Assembly (NCBI GenBank): GCA_036403515.1
Contig: DASWQV010000093.1
Location: 34,604 to 98,603, forward strand
Length of the DNA stretch: 64,000 bases
Direction of reading: 5' to 3'
From: VRUE01 sp036403515
GTDB taxonomy: Bacteria > Actinomycetota > Thermoleophilia > Solirubrobacterales > 70-9
The notes under the pieces were generated by a model. The model did no database searches. It saw only the letters and a program-made list of their open reading frames with translations, and had not been told where the DNA came from. Both the position numbers and the translations under genes were made by a program. Position 1 is the first letter of the stretch, and each line of letters begins with the position of its first letter. Shown in pieces: positions 38,907 through 46,729 of the stretch.

Positions 38907-40243
38907 GCCGCTGATTCTTTCAGCCGCCGGGCAAGATCGGCCGCAGGCTCGAACACGTGCTTGCGGCCCTTGCGCCGTTGAACAAGAAGCCCCCTCTCGA
39001 CGAGACGACGCAGATCGGCGCGGGCGGTCTCGTGAGTTACTCGGTGGCTCTTCGAGTGGCTGACGAAGGTGTGCGTGGCATCTGGGTGGCGAACGGCATC
39101 CGTTAGGAGAGCGAGCTGCCGGCCGTTGAGGTCGTCGGTGCCTTGAAGCAGCTTCTCGACGTCCCTTACCTCGGCGACCTTTCTCTTCAGATAAATATGA
39201 AGGTCGTCAATTGCCCGCTCGATCACCTTTAGCTGGTGAATGAGGAAATAGGTCGTGTCGCCACCGTCCGTCTCGGTTTCCATAAACGACTTCGCATATT
39301 TGGCCGGGGCGTCGCGAATGAAGCGGGAGATCGGGAGGTACTCCGCCAGCCAGTAGTCGCGAGATTGCATCGCCCAAAAGAAGAGGATTCGAGCCGTTCT
39401 TCCGTTTCCGTCTTCGAACGGATGATCGTAGGCCAGCCAGAAATGCAGCAGTATCGCTCTCAGCACAGGATGGACGAACGGGTCGCCTCCGTCACCCTCG
39501 TTGGCGAATTGGCAGAGAAGCTCCAGTCGTTCTGGCAGTTGCTCGGCAGGCGGTGGAATGTGGATCGGGCGGCCGTCGTCACGGTCGAAGACGGCTACCC
39601 TTGGCTCGTCGGGCCGTTGGACGCGTCCTGCCGCCGAGGGGTCGTCGAGTGTTCCCTCAGTGATGATCCGATGCAGTTCCAAGATCGAATCCGAGGTCAG
39701 TTCGGAGTCCATTTCCTCGCGCATGAACTGCAGGGCGCGGTAGTTGTTGACGATCATTCGCTCACTGCGATCTTGGGGCTCTCGCCCACTGCGTAGCAGC
39801 TCCTTTGCAACCAAACGAGACGTGGTTGCCCCCTCGAGCTGGCTGGAGCGGATCGCCTCCTCCATCAGCGAATTGACCAGAAAACGAGTGCCGGCCTCCC
39901 GTTCGGATGTGACGACCTCGTCCATGGCAACCTCGCCGCTGCAGCGCTGATCGATGTGATGGAGATGTCGAAGCACCGCATCTGGGAGCGTGTAGCCGAA
40001 GGGCTTGCCATTGGGATCGACGAGCGGTAGCCGGCGGAAGTCGTCGTTTCGAGCCATCTTGAGCTTCAGCCACCACTGCTCGCTAGTCAGGCCATCGGGT
40101 GGATTGAGCCGCCTCAGCTTGTCCCAATGCAGATATCTGTCACGCGGCAGGACGTCGGCGGGCGCCGTGAACGCGGCAACCGCGGCGGTCGGTTCGAGCT
40201 TCCCGATCAGATCGTGAATCGAGGGGGCCTCGGCTACATACAT
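38903..40243 (-). CDS. Fic family protein with winged-helix C-terminus
   Basis: A 446-residue Fic protein. The catalytic motif HPFEDGNGRTAR is complete, so AMP transfer or a related reaction to a target hydroxyl is expected. An inhibitory-helix motif SSQLEG ((S/T)xxxE(G/N)) lies N-terminal to it, making this a self-restrained class II Fic. The last 90 residues (LLTDAVRHPDATHTFVSHSKSHRVTHETARADLRRLVERGLL) form a winged helix of the kind that allows autoregulation. The start codon is ATG at 40243, behind a repeated TTGGAG array. Codon use is less GC-biased than its neighbours, suggesting transfer. Confidence 0.9.
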
Positions 40244-40245
40244 GC

Positions 40246-40320
40246 CAACTCCAAATCAACTCCAAGTTTCTCCAAGATTTGGAACTGTAGCAACTCCAAA
40301 TCAACTCCAAGTTTCTCCAA
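40246..40320. promoter_or_regulatory. Tandem operator-like repeats upstream of fic
   Basis: Two near-identical 30-bp units (40246-40275 and 40291-40320; 45-bp period) each contain three CTCCAA hexamers at 40249, 40260, 40270 and 40294, 40305, 40315, spaced 11 and 10 bases, one helical turn apart. Read on the fic strand the hexamer is TTGGAG; the copy nearest the ATG also serves as ribosome-binding site (GGAG, 7 bases before ATG). This fits cooperative binding by a small regulator, perhaps the Fic winged helix. Confidence 0.65.
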
Positions 40321-40329
40321 ATTTGGGAG

Positions 40330-41145
40330 TTAGCTGCTTACACGGAGTTTTGCCAGCACAACGGCGGCCAGAATACTGCGGTAGGCCGAGTAGGGCCACA
40401 ACGCCCGGTCGCGCTCGACCAGGCCGATCAGGCGCTGGGAGGCGAGGGTCGAGGCGAAGGACGCCCCTACGCCGATCGCCAGCGAGCGGCGTAGGGGCGG
40501 GGGGACGCCGCGCCGGCCGAGCCGGACGCCCTTGAGCGCCGTCGCGCCGACGATGATCGGCAGCGCGATCGTGCGCGAGAGCAGGTTTGCCTGGTCGCGC
40601 GAGAAGCGTCGCCAGCGCGCTGCCGCGAGGGTGATGCCGTTGCGGGAGACGCCTGGAGCGAGCGCTGCCGCCTGCGCCACGCCGAGCGCGAGCCCGTCAA
40701 CAGCTCCGGCCTCGCCTCGGCCGCGCAGCTGTGGCCGGGTATCGCCGGCGAGCATCGCCGCCGCTCCGGCGAGCAGGCCGTAGGCGGTCGCCCGCGGCCC
40801 CCCAAGGCGGCGCTCGATCAACCGCTCGTACCTGTATCCGACGATCGCGGCGGGCAGAAAGGAAAGGGCCAGCACGACCGCGCCACGGGCGTCGAAGGCT
40901 CGCAGCTCTTCGACGATCAGCTTGCGTTGGCCGACGATCAGCGCCGCCGCCGCTCCGGCGTGCAGAGCGACCTCGAAGCTCTTGCGCACCTCTGGGTCGA
41001 TCGCCTCCCAGTCCCACCCAGCCAGCCAGGGAACGAGGACGATATGGGCGGAGCTCGATACCGGCAGCAGCTCGGCCGGCCCCTGCACCAAGCCGAGCGC
41101 GATCGCCCGCTTTGCCGCGATGCTGGCTTCGGCCGCTGGGCTCAA
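40330..41145 (-). CDS. uppP: Undecaprenyl-diphosphate phosphatase (UppP/BacA)
   Basis: A 271-residue polytopic phosphatase recycling the lipid carrier of cell-wall and glycan synthesis. QGPAELLPVSSSAHIVLVPW matches the EGLTEFLPVSSTGH-type motif with the catalytic glutamate, and APGVSRNGITLAAARWRRFSRDQANLLS matches the PGTSRSG motif (N for S in one position). TTG at 41145 overlaps the TGA of the upstream dedA gene; longer frames upstream are shadow sequence within dedA. Confidence 0.85.
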   Translation of the reverse strand: MSPAAEASIAAKRAIALGLVQGPAELLPVSSSAHIVLVPWLAGWDWEAIDPEVRKSFEVALHAGAAAALIVGQRKLIVEELRAFDARGAVVLALSFLPAAIVGYRYERLIERRLGGPRATAYGLLAGAAAMLAGDTRPQLRGRGEAGAVDGLALGVAQAAALAPGVSRNGITLAAARWRRFSRDQANLLSRTIALPIIVGATALKGVRLGRRGVPPPLRRSLAIGVGASFASTLASQRLIGLVERDRALWPYSAYRSILAAVVLAKLRVSS

Positions 41146-41828
41146 GCTCCGCTGGAGCCGGCCGGCTCGACGGCTGCCTTCTCGTCGCCGGAGTCCCCAC
41201 CGCGGCGCCGTTTGACCACCGCGTAAGCGACGAGGCCGACGATTGCCGCCACCACCAGGTAGTCGAGGACCTGGAGATGGTGGCGCCACTGCTCCCAGTT
41301 GTCACCGACCGCACGGCCGATCAGCGCGAAGCCGACCACCCATGGGAGCGAACCGAGCGCGGTAAGCCAGGTGAAGCGCCAGAACGGCATCTTGGCGAGC
41401 CCGGCCGGCAGAGAGATGAAGGCGCGCACCAGCGGCAGCAGGCGGGCGAAGAAGACGGTCGCGTCGCCGTGGCGCTTGAACCAGCCGTCGACCCAGGCCA
41501 ACCGCGCCGGGCTGATGTGGATCAGCTTGTTGCGCTCGAGGAGGTCGATGCGCCCGTAGTAGCCGATTGCGTAGGTCAGCCAGGAGCCGACCATGTTCCC
41601 GGCCAGCCCGGCCAGCGCGACCCCGATCAGCGTCTGATCGCCGTTGGAGACGTTGAAGCCGGCGAACAGCATCACGGCCTCGCTCGGGATTGGGATGCAG
41701 GCGCTGCCGGCGGCCATCAGAAGGAAAACACCTGCCAGCCCCGTGTCGTTGATCACGTTGACGCAGAAATCGACGATCGGGCCGGTCAGGTCGGCGTAGA
41801 GAAGGGCGAGCGGCATCAGCGGGCACAT
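41142..41828 (-). CDS. DedA family membrane protein
   Basis: A 228-residue DedA/SNARE-associated protein. GVFLLMAAGSACIPIPSEAVMLFAGF and FFARLLPLVRAFISLPAGLAKMPFWRF are the conserved re-entrant segments; the arginine and proline pattern is intact. Members help flip or recycle undecaprenyl phosphate and phospholipids, which fits its coupling to uppP by a 4-base overlap. Divergent from the polysaccharide gene at 41915. Confidence 0.9.
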   Translation of the reverse strand: MCPLMPLALLYADLTGPIVDFCVNVINDTGLAGVFLLMAAGSACIPIPSEAVMLFAGFNVSNGDQTLIGVALAGLAGNMVGSWLTYAIGYYGRIDLLERNKLIHISPARLAWVDGWFKRHGDATVFFARLLPLVRAFISLPAGLAKMPFWRFTWLTALGSLPWVVGFALIGRAVGDNWEQWRHHLQVLDYLVVAAIVGLVAYAVVKRRRGGDSGDEKAAVEPAGSSGA

Positions 41829-41914
41829 CGTAGGGGTAGAGCCGGGTATAGGAGTTCAAGGCCCGCCCGGATGCGACTTTCGACCACCCACCGACTAAAC
41901 TCGCCGAGCTTCCT

Positions 41915-43804
41915 ATGCACCGGTTGAACCATCCCGTCTATCGCAACCGGGTTCTCCAGATGGCGGCCGACGGACTTCTCGTCGCGCTTTCCTTCTATCT
42001 GGCGTTCCGCTTGCGCTTCCTCGACCAGAGCGGCCTGCCGCACCGCTACTGGATCCTCTTCGCGCAGTCGGTCGGCTTCGTCATCGTCGGCAAGCTGATC
42101 GTCTTCTCCGCCTTCGGGCTCTACCAGAAGTGGTGGCGCTACGTCAGCGGCCGTGACTTCCTGCTGATCGTCCGCGCCGTCACCGCCTCCAGCGCGATCC
42201 TCGTCGTCGCCTTCACGGTATTGCGGCCCTTTGCCCACAACCTGCCGCGCTCGGTTGCGGTGATGGACTTCATCCTCACCCTGATGCTGATCGCCGGCGC
42301 CCGCTTGGCGGTGCGCTTGATCGTCGAGCGGCCGTCGCGCTCGGGCCGGCTCCCCAAGCACGAGGTGCTGGTGATCGGCGCCGGCTCGGGCGGCCAGATG
42401 GTCGTGCGTGAGCTGCAGCTCAACCCCGACCTCGGCGCCACCGCGATCGGCTTCGTCGACGACGACCCACGCAAGCGGGGGATGCGCATGTCGGGGGGCC
42501 TGAAGGTGCTCGGCTCGACCAACCAGATCGCGAAAATCCTCGACGAGACCCATCCTGACGAGGTCGTGATCGCGATCCCCTCGGCGCCGGGGACGCTGCG
42601 CGCCAAGGTGGTCGCCGCCTGTCGCGAGCGTGAGATCCGCGTCCGCACCCTGCCGACGGTCTTCGAGCTGTTGCGCGGCGGCGTGCAGCTCAACAAGCAG
42701 CTGCGCGAGGTGCGGGTTGAGGACGTGCTCGGCCGCGACCCGATCGTCCGCGAGCTCGATCGCGTCGGCGCCTACCTGCGCGACCGCATAGTCCTCGTCA
42801 CCGGCGCCGGCGGCTCGATCGGCTCCGAGCTCTGCCGCCAGATCGCCCAGGTCAAACCGCGGCTGCTGGTGATGCTCGATCACGCCGAGGACAACCTCTT
42901 CCAGATCGACCGCGAAATGGTCGAGGAGCGTCATTTCACCAACGTCGAGGCGGTGCTCGCCGACTGCAAGGAGCCGGGCCGGATGCTCGAGACGATGCAG
43001 CGCTTCAAGCCCAGCGTTGTCTTCCACGCCGCCGCCTACAAGCACGTGCCCTTGATGGAGGCCAACCCCCTGGAGGCGGTTCGCAACAACGCGATCGCGA
43101 CGCGGATCACCGCCGAGGCCGCCGCCGCCTCCGACGTCGAGCGCTTCGTCCTGATCTCCACCGACAAGGCGGTCAACCCGAAAACGGTGATGGGCGCCTC
43201 GAAGGCGATGGCCGAGTGGATCGTCGAGGCAGCAGGCGACAAACATCCGGGAACCCGCTTCGCCAGCGTCCGCTTCGGCAACGTGCTCGCCTCCTCTGGC
43301 AGCGTCGTGCCGATCTTCCGCAACCAGATCGAGCGCGGCGGCCCGGTCACGGTCACCCATCCCGAGATGACCCGCTACTTCATGACGATCCCCGAGGCGG
43401 TGCAGATGGTGATCCGTGCCGGCGACATCGGCGCCGGCAAGGGCGAGGTCTTCGTGCTCGACATGGGAGAGCCGGTGCGGATCGTCGACCTTGCCCACAA
43501 CATGATTCGCCTCGCCGGCTATGAGCCGGAAACCGACATCGCGATCGAGTTCACCAAACCCCGGGCAGGGGAGAAGCTGCACGAGGAGCTCTTCGGCTTG
43601 GCCGAGAGCCAGCAGCCGACGGCGGCGAGGCGGATCCTCCGCGCCGTGCGCGAGACGCCGCTCGACCCGGAGTGGATCGAGGCGACGCTGAATTCGCTCG
43701 AGCACCTGGTCCTCGCCGGTGATGAGGCCAACCTGGCGCAGCGCGTGGTCGAGATGATTACCGCCCCGGGGGGCGACGCGGCGGCAGTCCTCTACGACGA
43801 GTAG
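41915..43804 (+). CDS. CapD/PglF-like nucleotide-sugar 4,6-dehydratase
   Basis: A 629-residue membrane protein. Four N-terminal membrane helices precede two Rossmann domains: a CoA-binding-like domain with VIGAGSGGQMVVREL, and the catalytic short-chain dehydrogenase domain with TGAGGSIGSELCRQ, HAAAYKHVPLMEANP and STDKAVNPKTVMGASK. Members dehydrate UDP-GlcNAc at the start of capsule or diamino-sugar synthesis. In the group with MxxxK rather than YxxxK the catalytic residue is Met, as appears here (VMGASK). First gene of the glycan cluster; TAAACT ends 13 bases before the ATG. Confidence 0.9.
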   Translation: MHRLNHPVYRNRVLQMAADGLLVALSFYLAFRLRFLDQSGLPHRYWILFAQSVGFVIVGKLIVFSAFGLYQKWWRYVSGRDFLLIVRAVTASSAILVVAFTVLRPFAHNLPRSVAVMDFILTLMLIAGARLAVRLIVERPSRSGRLPKHEVLVIGAGSGGQMVVRELQLNPDLGATAIGFVDDDPRKRGMRMSGGLKVLGSTNQIAKILDETHPDEVVIAIPSAPGTLRAKVVAACREREIRVRTLPTVFELLRGGVQLNKQLREVRVEDVLGRDPIVRELDRVGAYLRDRIVLVTGAGGSIGSELCRQIAQVKPRLLVMLDHAEDNLFQIDREMVEERHFTNVEAVLADCKEPGRMLETMQRFKPSVVFHAAAYKHVPLMEANPLEAVRNNAIATRITAEAAAASDVERFVLISTDKAVNPKTVMGASKAMAEWIVEAAGDKHPGTRFASVRFGNVLASSGSVVPIFRNQIERGGPVTVTHPEMTRYFMTIPEAVQMVIRAGDIGAGKGEVFVLDMGEPVRIVDLAHNMIRLAGYEPETDIAIEFTKPRAGEKLHEELFGLAESQQPTAARRILRAVRETPLDPEWIEATLNSLEHLVLAGDEANLAQRVVEMITAPGGDAAAVLYDE

Positions 43805-43822
43805 CCTCTCGCAGCCCCCTCC

Positions 43823-44593
43823 GTGCAGCTGCTCGAACAAATCGGCGCCTTTGCAGGCCTGGCTGCGTTCATCGGCCTTGCCCTGCTTGCCATGCTCGCC
43901 TTCTCCCAGGCGCGCGATATCCGTCGCCTGCGCGAGTGGGCCGGCTCGGCGCCAGAGCGCGATGCCGAGCGCAAGGAGTCGACCTCGGCGGTCGCGGCGA
44001 AGCGCGCCGAGGAGCTGCGTGAGCTCGAGCAGGCGCGGACGGCCGAGCGCGACGCGCTTGGCCAGCGTGAGGAGCGGCGCCGGCGCCGCGAGGCCGGTCT
44101 GCCCGAACTGACGAGGGGCGAACGCCTGCGCGAGTCCTTCTCCGGCTTCGGCTCGCGGCTCGCCGAGCCGCGCTACCTGGTCGCCATCTTCGTCGTCGTC
44201 GTGCTCGTCGCCGGGGGCGCCATCTACCTCGCTACCCAGGGCTCTGACAACGCCGACGGCAAGGACGGTCACGGCAGCTCCGCAGCGGTGCTGAAGCCGA
44301 GCGAGATCGAAGTCTCGGTCTTGAACGGGACCGCCGTGACGGGGCTCGCGGGAACCTACGGCGACAAGGTCGAGCGCAAGGGCTTCCAGCTCGGCGCGGT
44401 GACCAATAGCGCCAGGAGCTTCACCGACAGCGTCGTCATGTTCCGCCGCGGCAACGCGCCCGAGGCTCGCCGCGTCGCCTCCGTGCTGGGGATCTCGGAT
44501 GTGCGGCTGATGAGCGCCGACATCGCCTCGGTTTCCGGCGCCGCGCCGGTCGCGGTGATCGTCGGCGAGGACAATGCCCAGACCTCGGGGTGA
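43823..44593 (+). CDS. Membrane protein with a LytR C-terminal domain
   Basis: A 256-residue protein with an N-terminal membrane helix (IGAFAGLAAFIGLALLAMLAF), a charged coiled-coil-like linker (about 35-95), a second helix (YLVAIFVVVVLVAGGAIYLA) and an extracytoplasmic LytR_C domain (IEVSVLNGTAVTGLAGTYGDKVERKGF). LytR_C domains accompany proteins that attach glycans to peptidoglycan, consistent with this cluster. GTG start. The end overlaps the next gene by 20 bases. Confidence 0.75.
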   Translation: MQLLEQIGAFAGLAAFIGLALLAMLAFSQARDIRRLREWAGSAPERDAERKESTSAVAAKRAEELRELEQARTAERDALGQREERRRRREAGLPELTRGERLRESFSGFGSRLAEPRYLVAIFVVVVLVAGGAIYLATQGSDNADGKDGHGSSAAVLKPSEIEVSVLNGTAVTGLAGTYGDKVERKGFQLGAVTNSARSFTDSVVMFRRGNAPEARRVASVLGISDVRLMSADIASVSGAAPVAVIVGEDNAQTSG

Positions 44594-45089
44594 GGCCTGG
44601 GCCGCGCTGGTCTTCGCCCTCCTGGTCTTCGCCACGCTCGCCGCCTTCGCCTGGTCGCAGCGCCTGAAGCGCGATCCCCTCGTCCTCGACCGGGTCACCT
44701 TCGTTTCACGCTGGCAATCTCCGCGCCCAGGCGCAAAGCCCGTAACCGCCCGAGCCTTCACTCCCAATCGCGATTGTCTCTTCGACCGTGAGCGGATTCG
44801 ATTCCGTGTCACCCAGTCGGATCACGCGACGGTGCAGGTCGTCAAGCCTGGCGGCAGGCTGATCGTCACCCTCGCCCGTGACCAGTACCTGAAGCGCTAT
44901 CACTTCTTCACCTTTTACTGGGATGGCCGCAGCCGCAACGACGGCAGCGCGGCGCCGGGCCGTTACAAGCTGCGGGTAAAGCTGTGGGATCAGGAACGGA
45001 CGCTGGTTCCACCGGGCACGATCAAGCTGCACCACGCCAGGCGCAGCCCCGGGCACTGTCAGTCAAGAGTAGCCGGGAGCAAAGGTTGA
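44574..45089 (+). CDS. Membrane-anchored protein, FlgD-Ig-like fold suspected
   Basis: A 171-residue protein with one N-terminal membrane helix (AALVFALLVFATLAAFAW) and a beta-rich extracytoplasmic part; VQVVKPGGRLIVTLARDQYLKRYHFFTFYWDGRSRNDGSAAPGRYKLRV looks like the FlgD-type immunoglobulin fold. Exact family uncertain. It overlaps both neighbours and so belongs to the glycan operon. Confidence 0.6.
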   Translation: MPRPRGEAWAALVFALLVFATLAAFAWSQRLKRDPLVLDRVTFVSRWQSPRPGAKPVTARAFTPNRDCLFDRERIRFRVTQSDHATVQVVKPGGRLIVTLARDQYLKRYHFFTFYWDGRSRNDGSAAPGRYKLRVKLWDQERTLVPPGTIKLHHARRSPGHCQSRVAGSKG

Positions 45090-46720
45090 GCGACCTGCTT
45101 GCCGGTGCCGGTGTGGTGATCGCCGCCACAGCTGCCGCCGCTGTGATCCTGCTCCCAGCCGGCCGGATTCGATCGCTGGCAATGCTGATCGCGCTCGTTC
45201 TCTTTCCCGTCCTGATCCTCGGTGACCAATGGCACTCACACCAGATCGCCGACCTGCGGCATCACACGCCGAGGTTGATCGCGCTGGGCGCCCTCGGCGT
45301 CACTGCGGCAGTGGCGCTCGCATACGCCTTCAAGCGCTGGCCGATCCTCTTGCCCCTGGCGATCGTCGCCGCGCTGCCTTTTCGGGTGCCTTTGCATGCT
45401 GGGGGTGACACCGCGAACCTGCTGGTGCCGCTTTACCTGGTGATCGGCGGCGGGGTCCTCTCTGTGGCGTTTGGTGAGTGGCAGCAGCGTGGGGGGGTCG
45501 ATCCGGGGGCTGGGTTTTTCGCCGGGCGCAGATCGCCTCTCGCTGAGTGGTCTCTGCGAAAAACGGGACGCCGCCCCCGGATCGACCCCCCCACGCTGCT
45601 GCCATACGTCCTTGCCGGGTTCGTCCTTCTGTACGCGTTGCAGGCGCTTTATTCGCCTGATTTCTCCAAGGGTCTGCAGAACGTTTGTTTCTTCTTCGTG
45701 CCGTTCTCTCTGGTGTATGGGTTGCTTCGGGATGTCAGCTGGGACGGGAAGCTTCTTACCTTGGTCCTCTGGGTGGTTGGAGTGGAGGCGGTTTGCTTTG
45801 TCGTCGTCGGTTCGGTCGAGTGGGGGACTCGCAGCCTCTTCTGGAACGACCAGGTGATCCGATCGAATGAATTCCACACTTATTTCCGAGTCAACTCGGT
45901 GTTTTGGGATCCGAATATCTACGGTCGCTACCTGGCGCTGGTTGCCGTGGTGGCGATGAGTGCGCTGTTGTGGGCGCGAGAGCGCAAATCGCTGATCTTG
46001 CTCTCGGCTCTGGTTTTCGTGCTCTGGCTTGGGCTGTTCCCGACCTTCTCGCAGTCGAGCTTCGCTGCGCTTCTCGCAGGGCTGGCCGTGCTCGCCGCTC
46101 TGAAGTGGAGCCTGCGCTGGACCCTAGTCGCGGTGGGAGCCTTTGCCGTTCTCGGCGTCCTCGTGGTCTTGTTCACAGGCGGGAGAGCCAGCTTGGATCG
46201 CATCAACATCGACACCAGCGGCAGAGCGAACCTCGTCTCCGGCGGCATCCACCTCTTCGCCCAGCGCCCGATCTACGGCTACGGATCGGGAAGCTTCCCC
46301 AAGGCCTACCGCGAGCACGTGGAGACTCACAAGGCTCCCGTCTCGGTCTCGCACACCGAGCCAATAACCGTTGCTGCCGAGCAGGGGCTCCTCGGCGTGG
46401 CCGCCTACATAGCTCTGGCCCTGACAGCCCTGTGGACGATGGCCGTCGGCTTGCGTCCCTCGCTGCTCTCCCTATCCGTGGCTCGCGTGGGTGGCGTGGG
46501 GGGAGGGGGGTCGAGGACGGATCGTGGCCCGCCCGCAGGCCCCCCTCCCCCCGCGACAGGACCCGCGCGCCTGCAACCCATGGCCCGAGTGGCGATCCTC
46601 GCCACCTTCACAGCCCTAATCGTCCACACGATGGCCTACGCAGGCTTCTTCGAGGACCCGATCACCTGGGTCCTGCTCGCCGCGGGCGTATCGCTGGCGG
46701 CCGCCAATCGGCCGGGCTAG
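45086..46720 (+). CDS. O-antigen ligase/polymerase-like membrane protein with two palindrome inserts
   Basis: A 544-residue polytopic protein with a Wzy/O-antigen ligase pattern: many membrane helices and the loop GRANLVSGGIHLFAQRPIYGYGSGSF followed by HTEPITVAAEQGLLG. TTG at 45086 overlaps the previous TGA. Two loop segments are foreign: WQQRGGVDPGAGFFAGRRSP and following residues, from palindrome C (45480-45603), and RVGGVGGGGSRTDRGPPAGP, from D2 (46484-46569). Both keep the frame open. The net insertion by C, one arm plus core, would be 93 bp or 31 codons. Confidence 0.75.
   Translation: MSDLLAGAGVVIAATAAAAVILLPAGRIRSLAMLIALVLFPVLILGDQWHSHQIADLRHHTPRLIALGALGVTAAVALAYAFKRWPILLPLAIVAALPFRVPLHAGGDTANLLVPLYLVIGGGVLSVAFGEWQQRGGVDPGAGFFAGRRSPLAEWSLRKTGRRPRIDPPTLLPYVLAGFVLLYALQALYSPDFSKGLQNVCFFFVPFSLVYGLLRDVSWDGKLLTLVLWVVGVEAVCFVVVGSVEWGTRSLFWNDQVIRSNEFHTYFRVNSVFWDPNIYGRYLALVAVVAMSALLWARERKSLILLSALVFVLWLGLFPTFSQSSFAALLAGLAVLAALKWSLRWTLVAVGAFAVLGVLVVLFTGGRASLDRINIDTSGRANLVSGGIHLFAQRPIYGYGSGSFPKAYREHVETHKAPVSVSHTEPITVAAEQGLLGVAAYIALALTALWTMAVGLRPSLLSLSVARVGGVGGGGSRTDRGPPAGPPPPATGPARLQPMARVAILATFTALIVHTMAYAGFFEDPITWVLLAAGVSLAAANRPG
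45480..45603. repeat. Palindromic element C, in frame inside a ligase gene
   Basis: Perfect 31-bp inverted arms (45480-45510 and 45573-45603, beginning GGCAGCAGCGTGGGG) enclose a 62-bp core with GTTTTTCG near the left arm and CGAAAAAC near the right, related to the TTTTTCG/CGAAAAA signature of family A. Core plus one arm is 93 bp, a multiple of three. Confidence 0.85.
46484..46569. repeat. Palindromic element D2, in frame inside a ligase gene
   Basis: Arms 46484-46510 and 46540-46569 pair through GGGGGGAGGGGGG/CCCCCCTCCCCCC, with a bulged middle, to CGCG at the tips. Outer motifs (GGGTGGCG; CGACAGGACCCGCG) and the core GAGGACG are shared with D1 at 2917-3008; the inner arm sequence differs. 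Confidence 0.6.
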
Positions 46721-46723
46721 GGT
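46718..46723 (+). promoter_or_regulatory. Candidate -10 box of a leaderless flippase gene
   Basis: TAGGGT followed by 6 bases and the GTG at 46730. The same hexamer and spacing precede the acetyltransferase gene at 53407. Confidence 0.4.
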
Positions 46724-46729
46724 CAGCGC

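Noticed and set aside
40246..40320. CRISPR array upstream of fic
   Set aside because: Only two units, spacer of 15 bases, units themselves built of hexamers, and no cas genes nearby.
41816..44812. A 998-codon minus-strand open frame opposite the CapD-like and LytR_C genes
   Set aside because: Same reason: antisense mirror of well-supported coding sequence, with Asp/His/Leu/Ala shadow composition.
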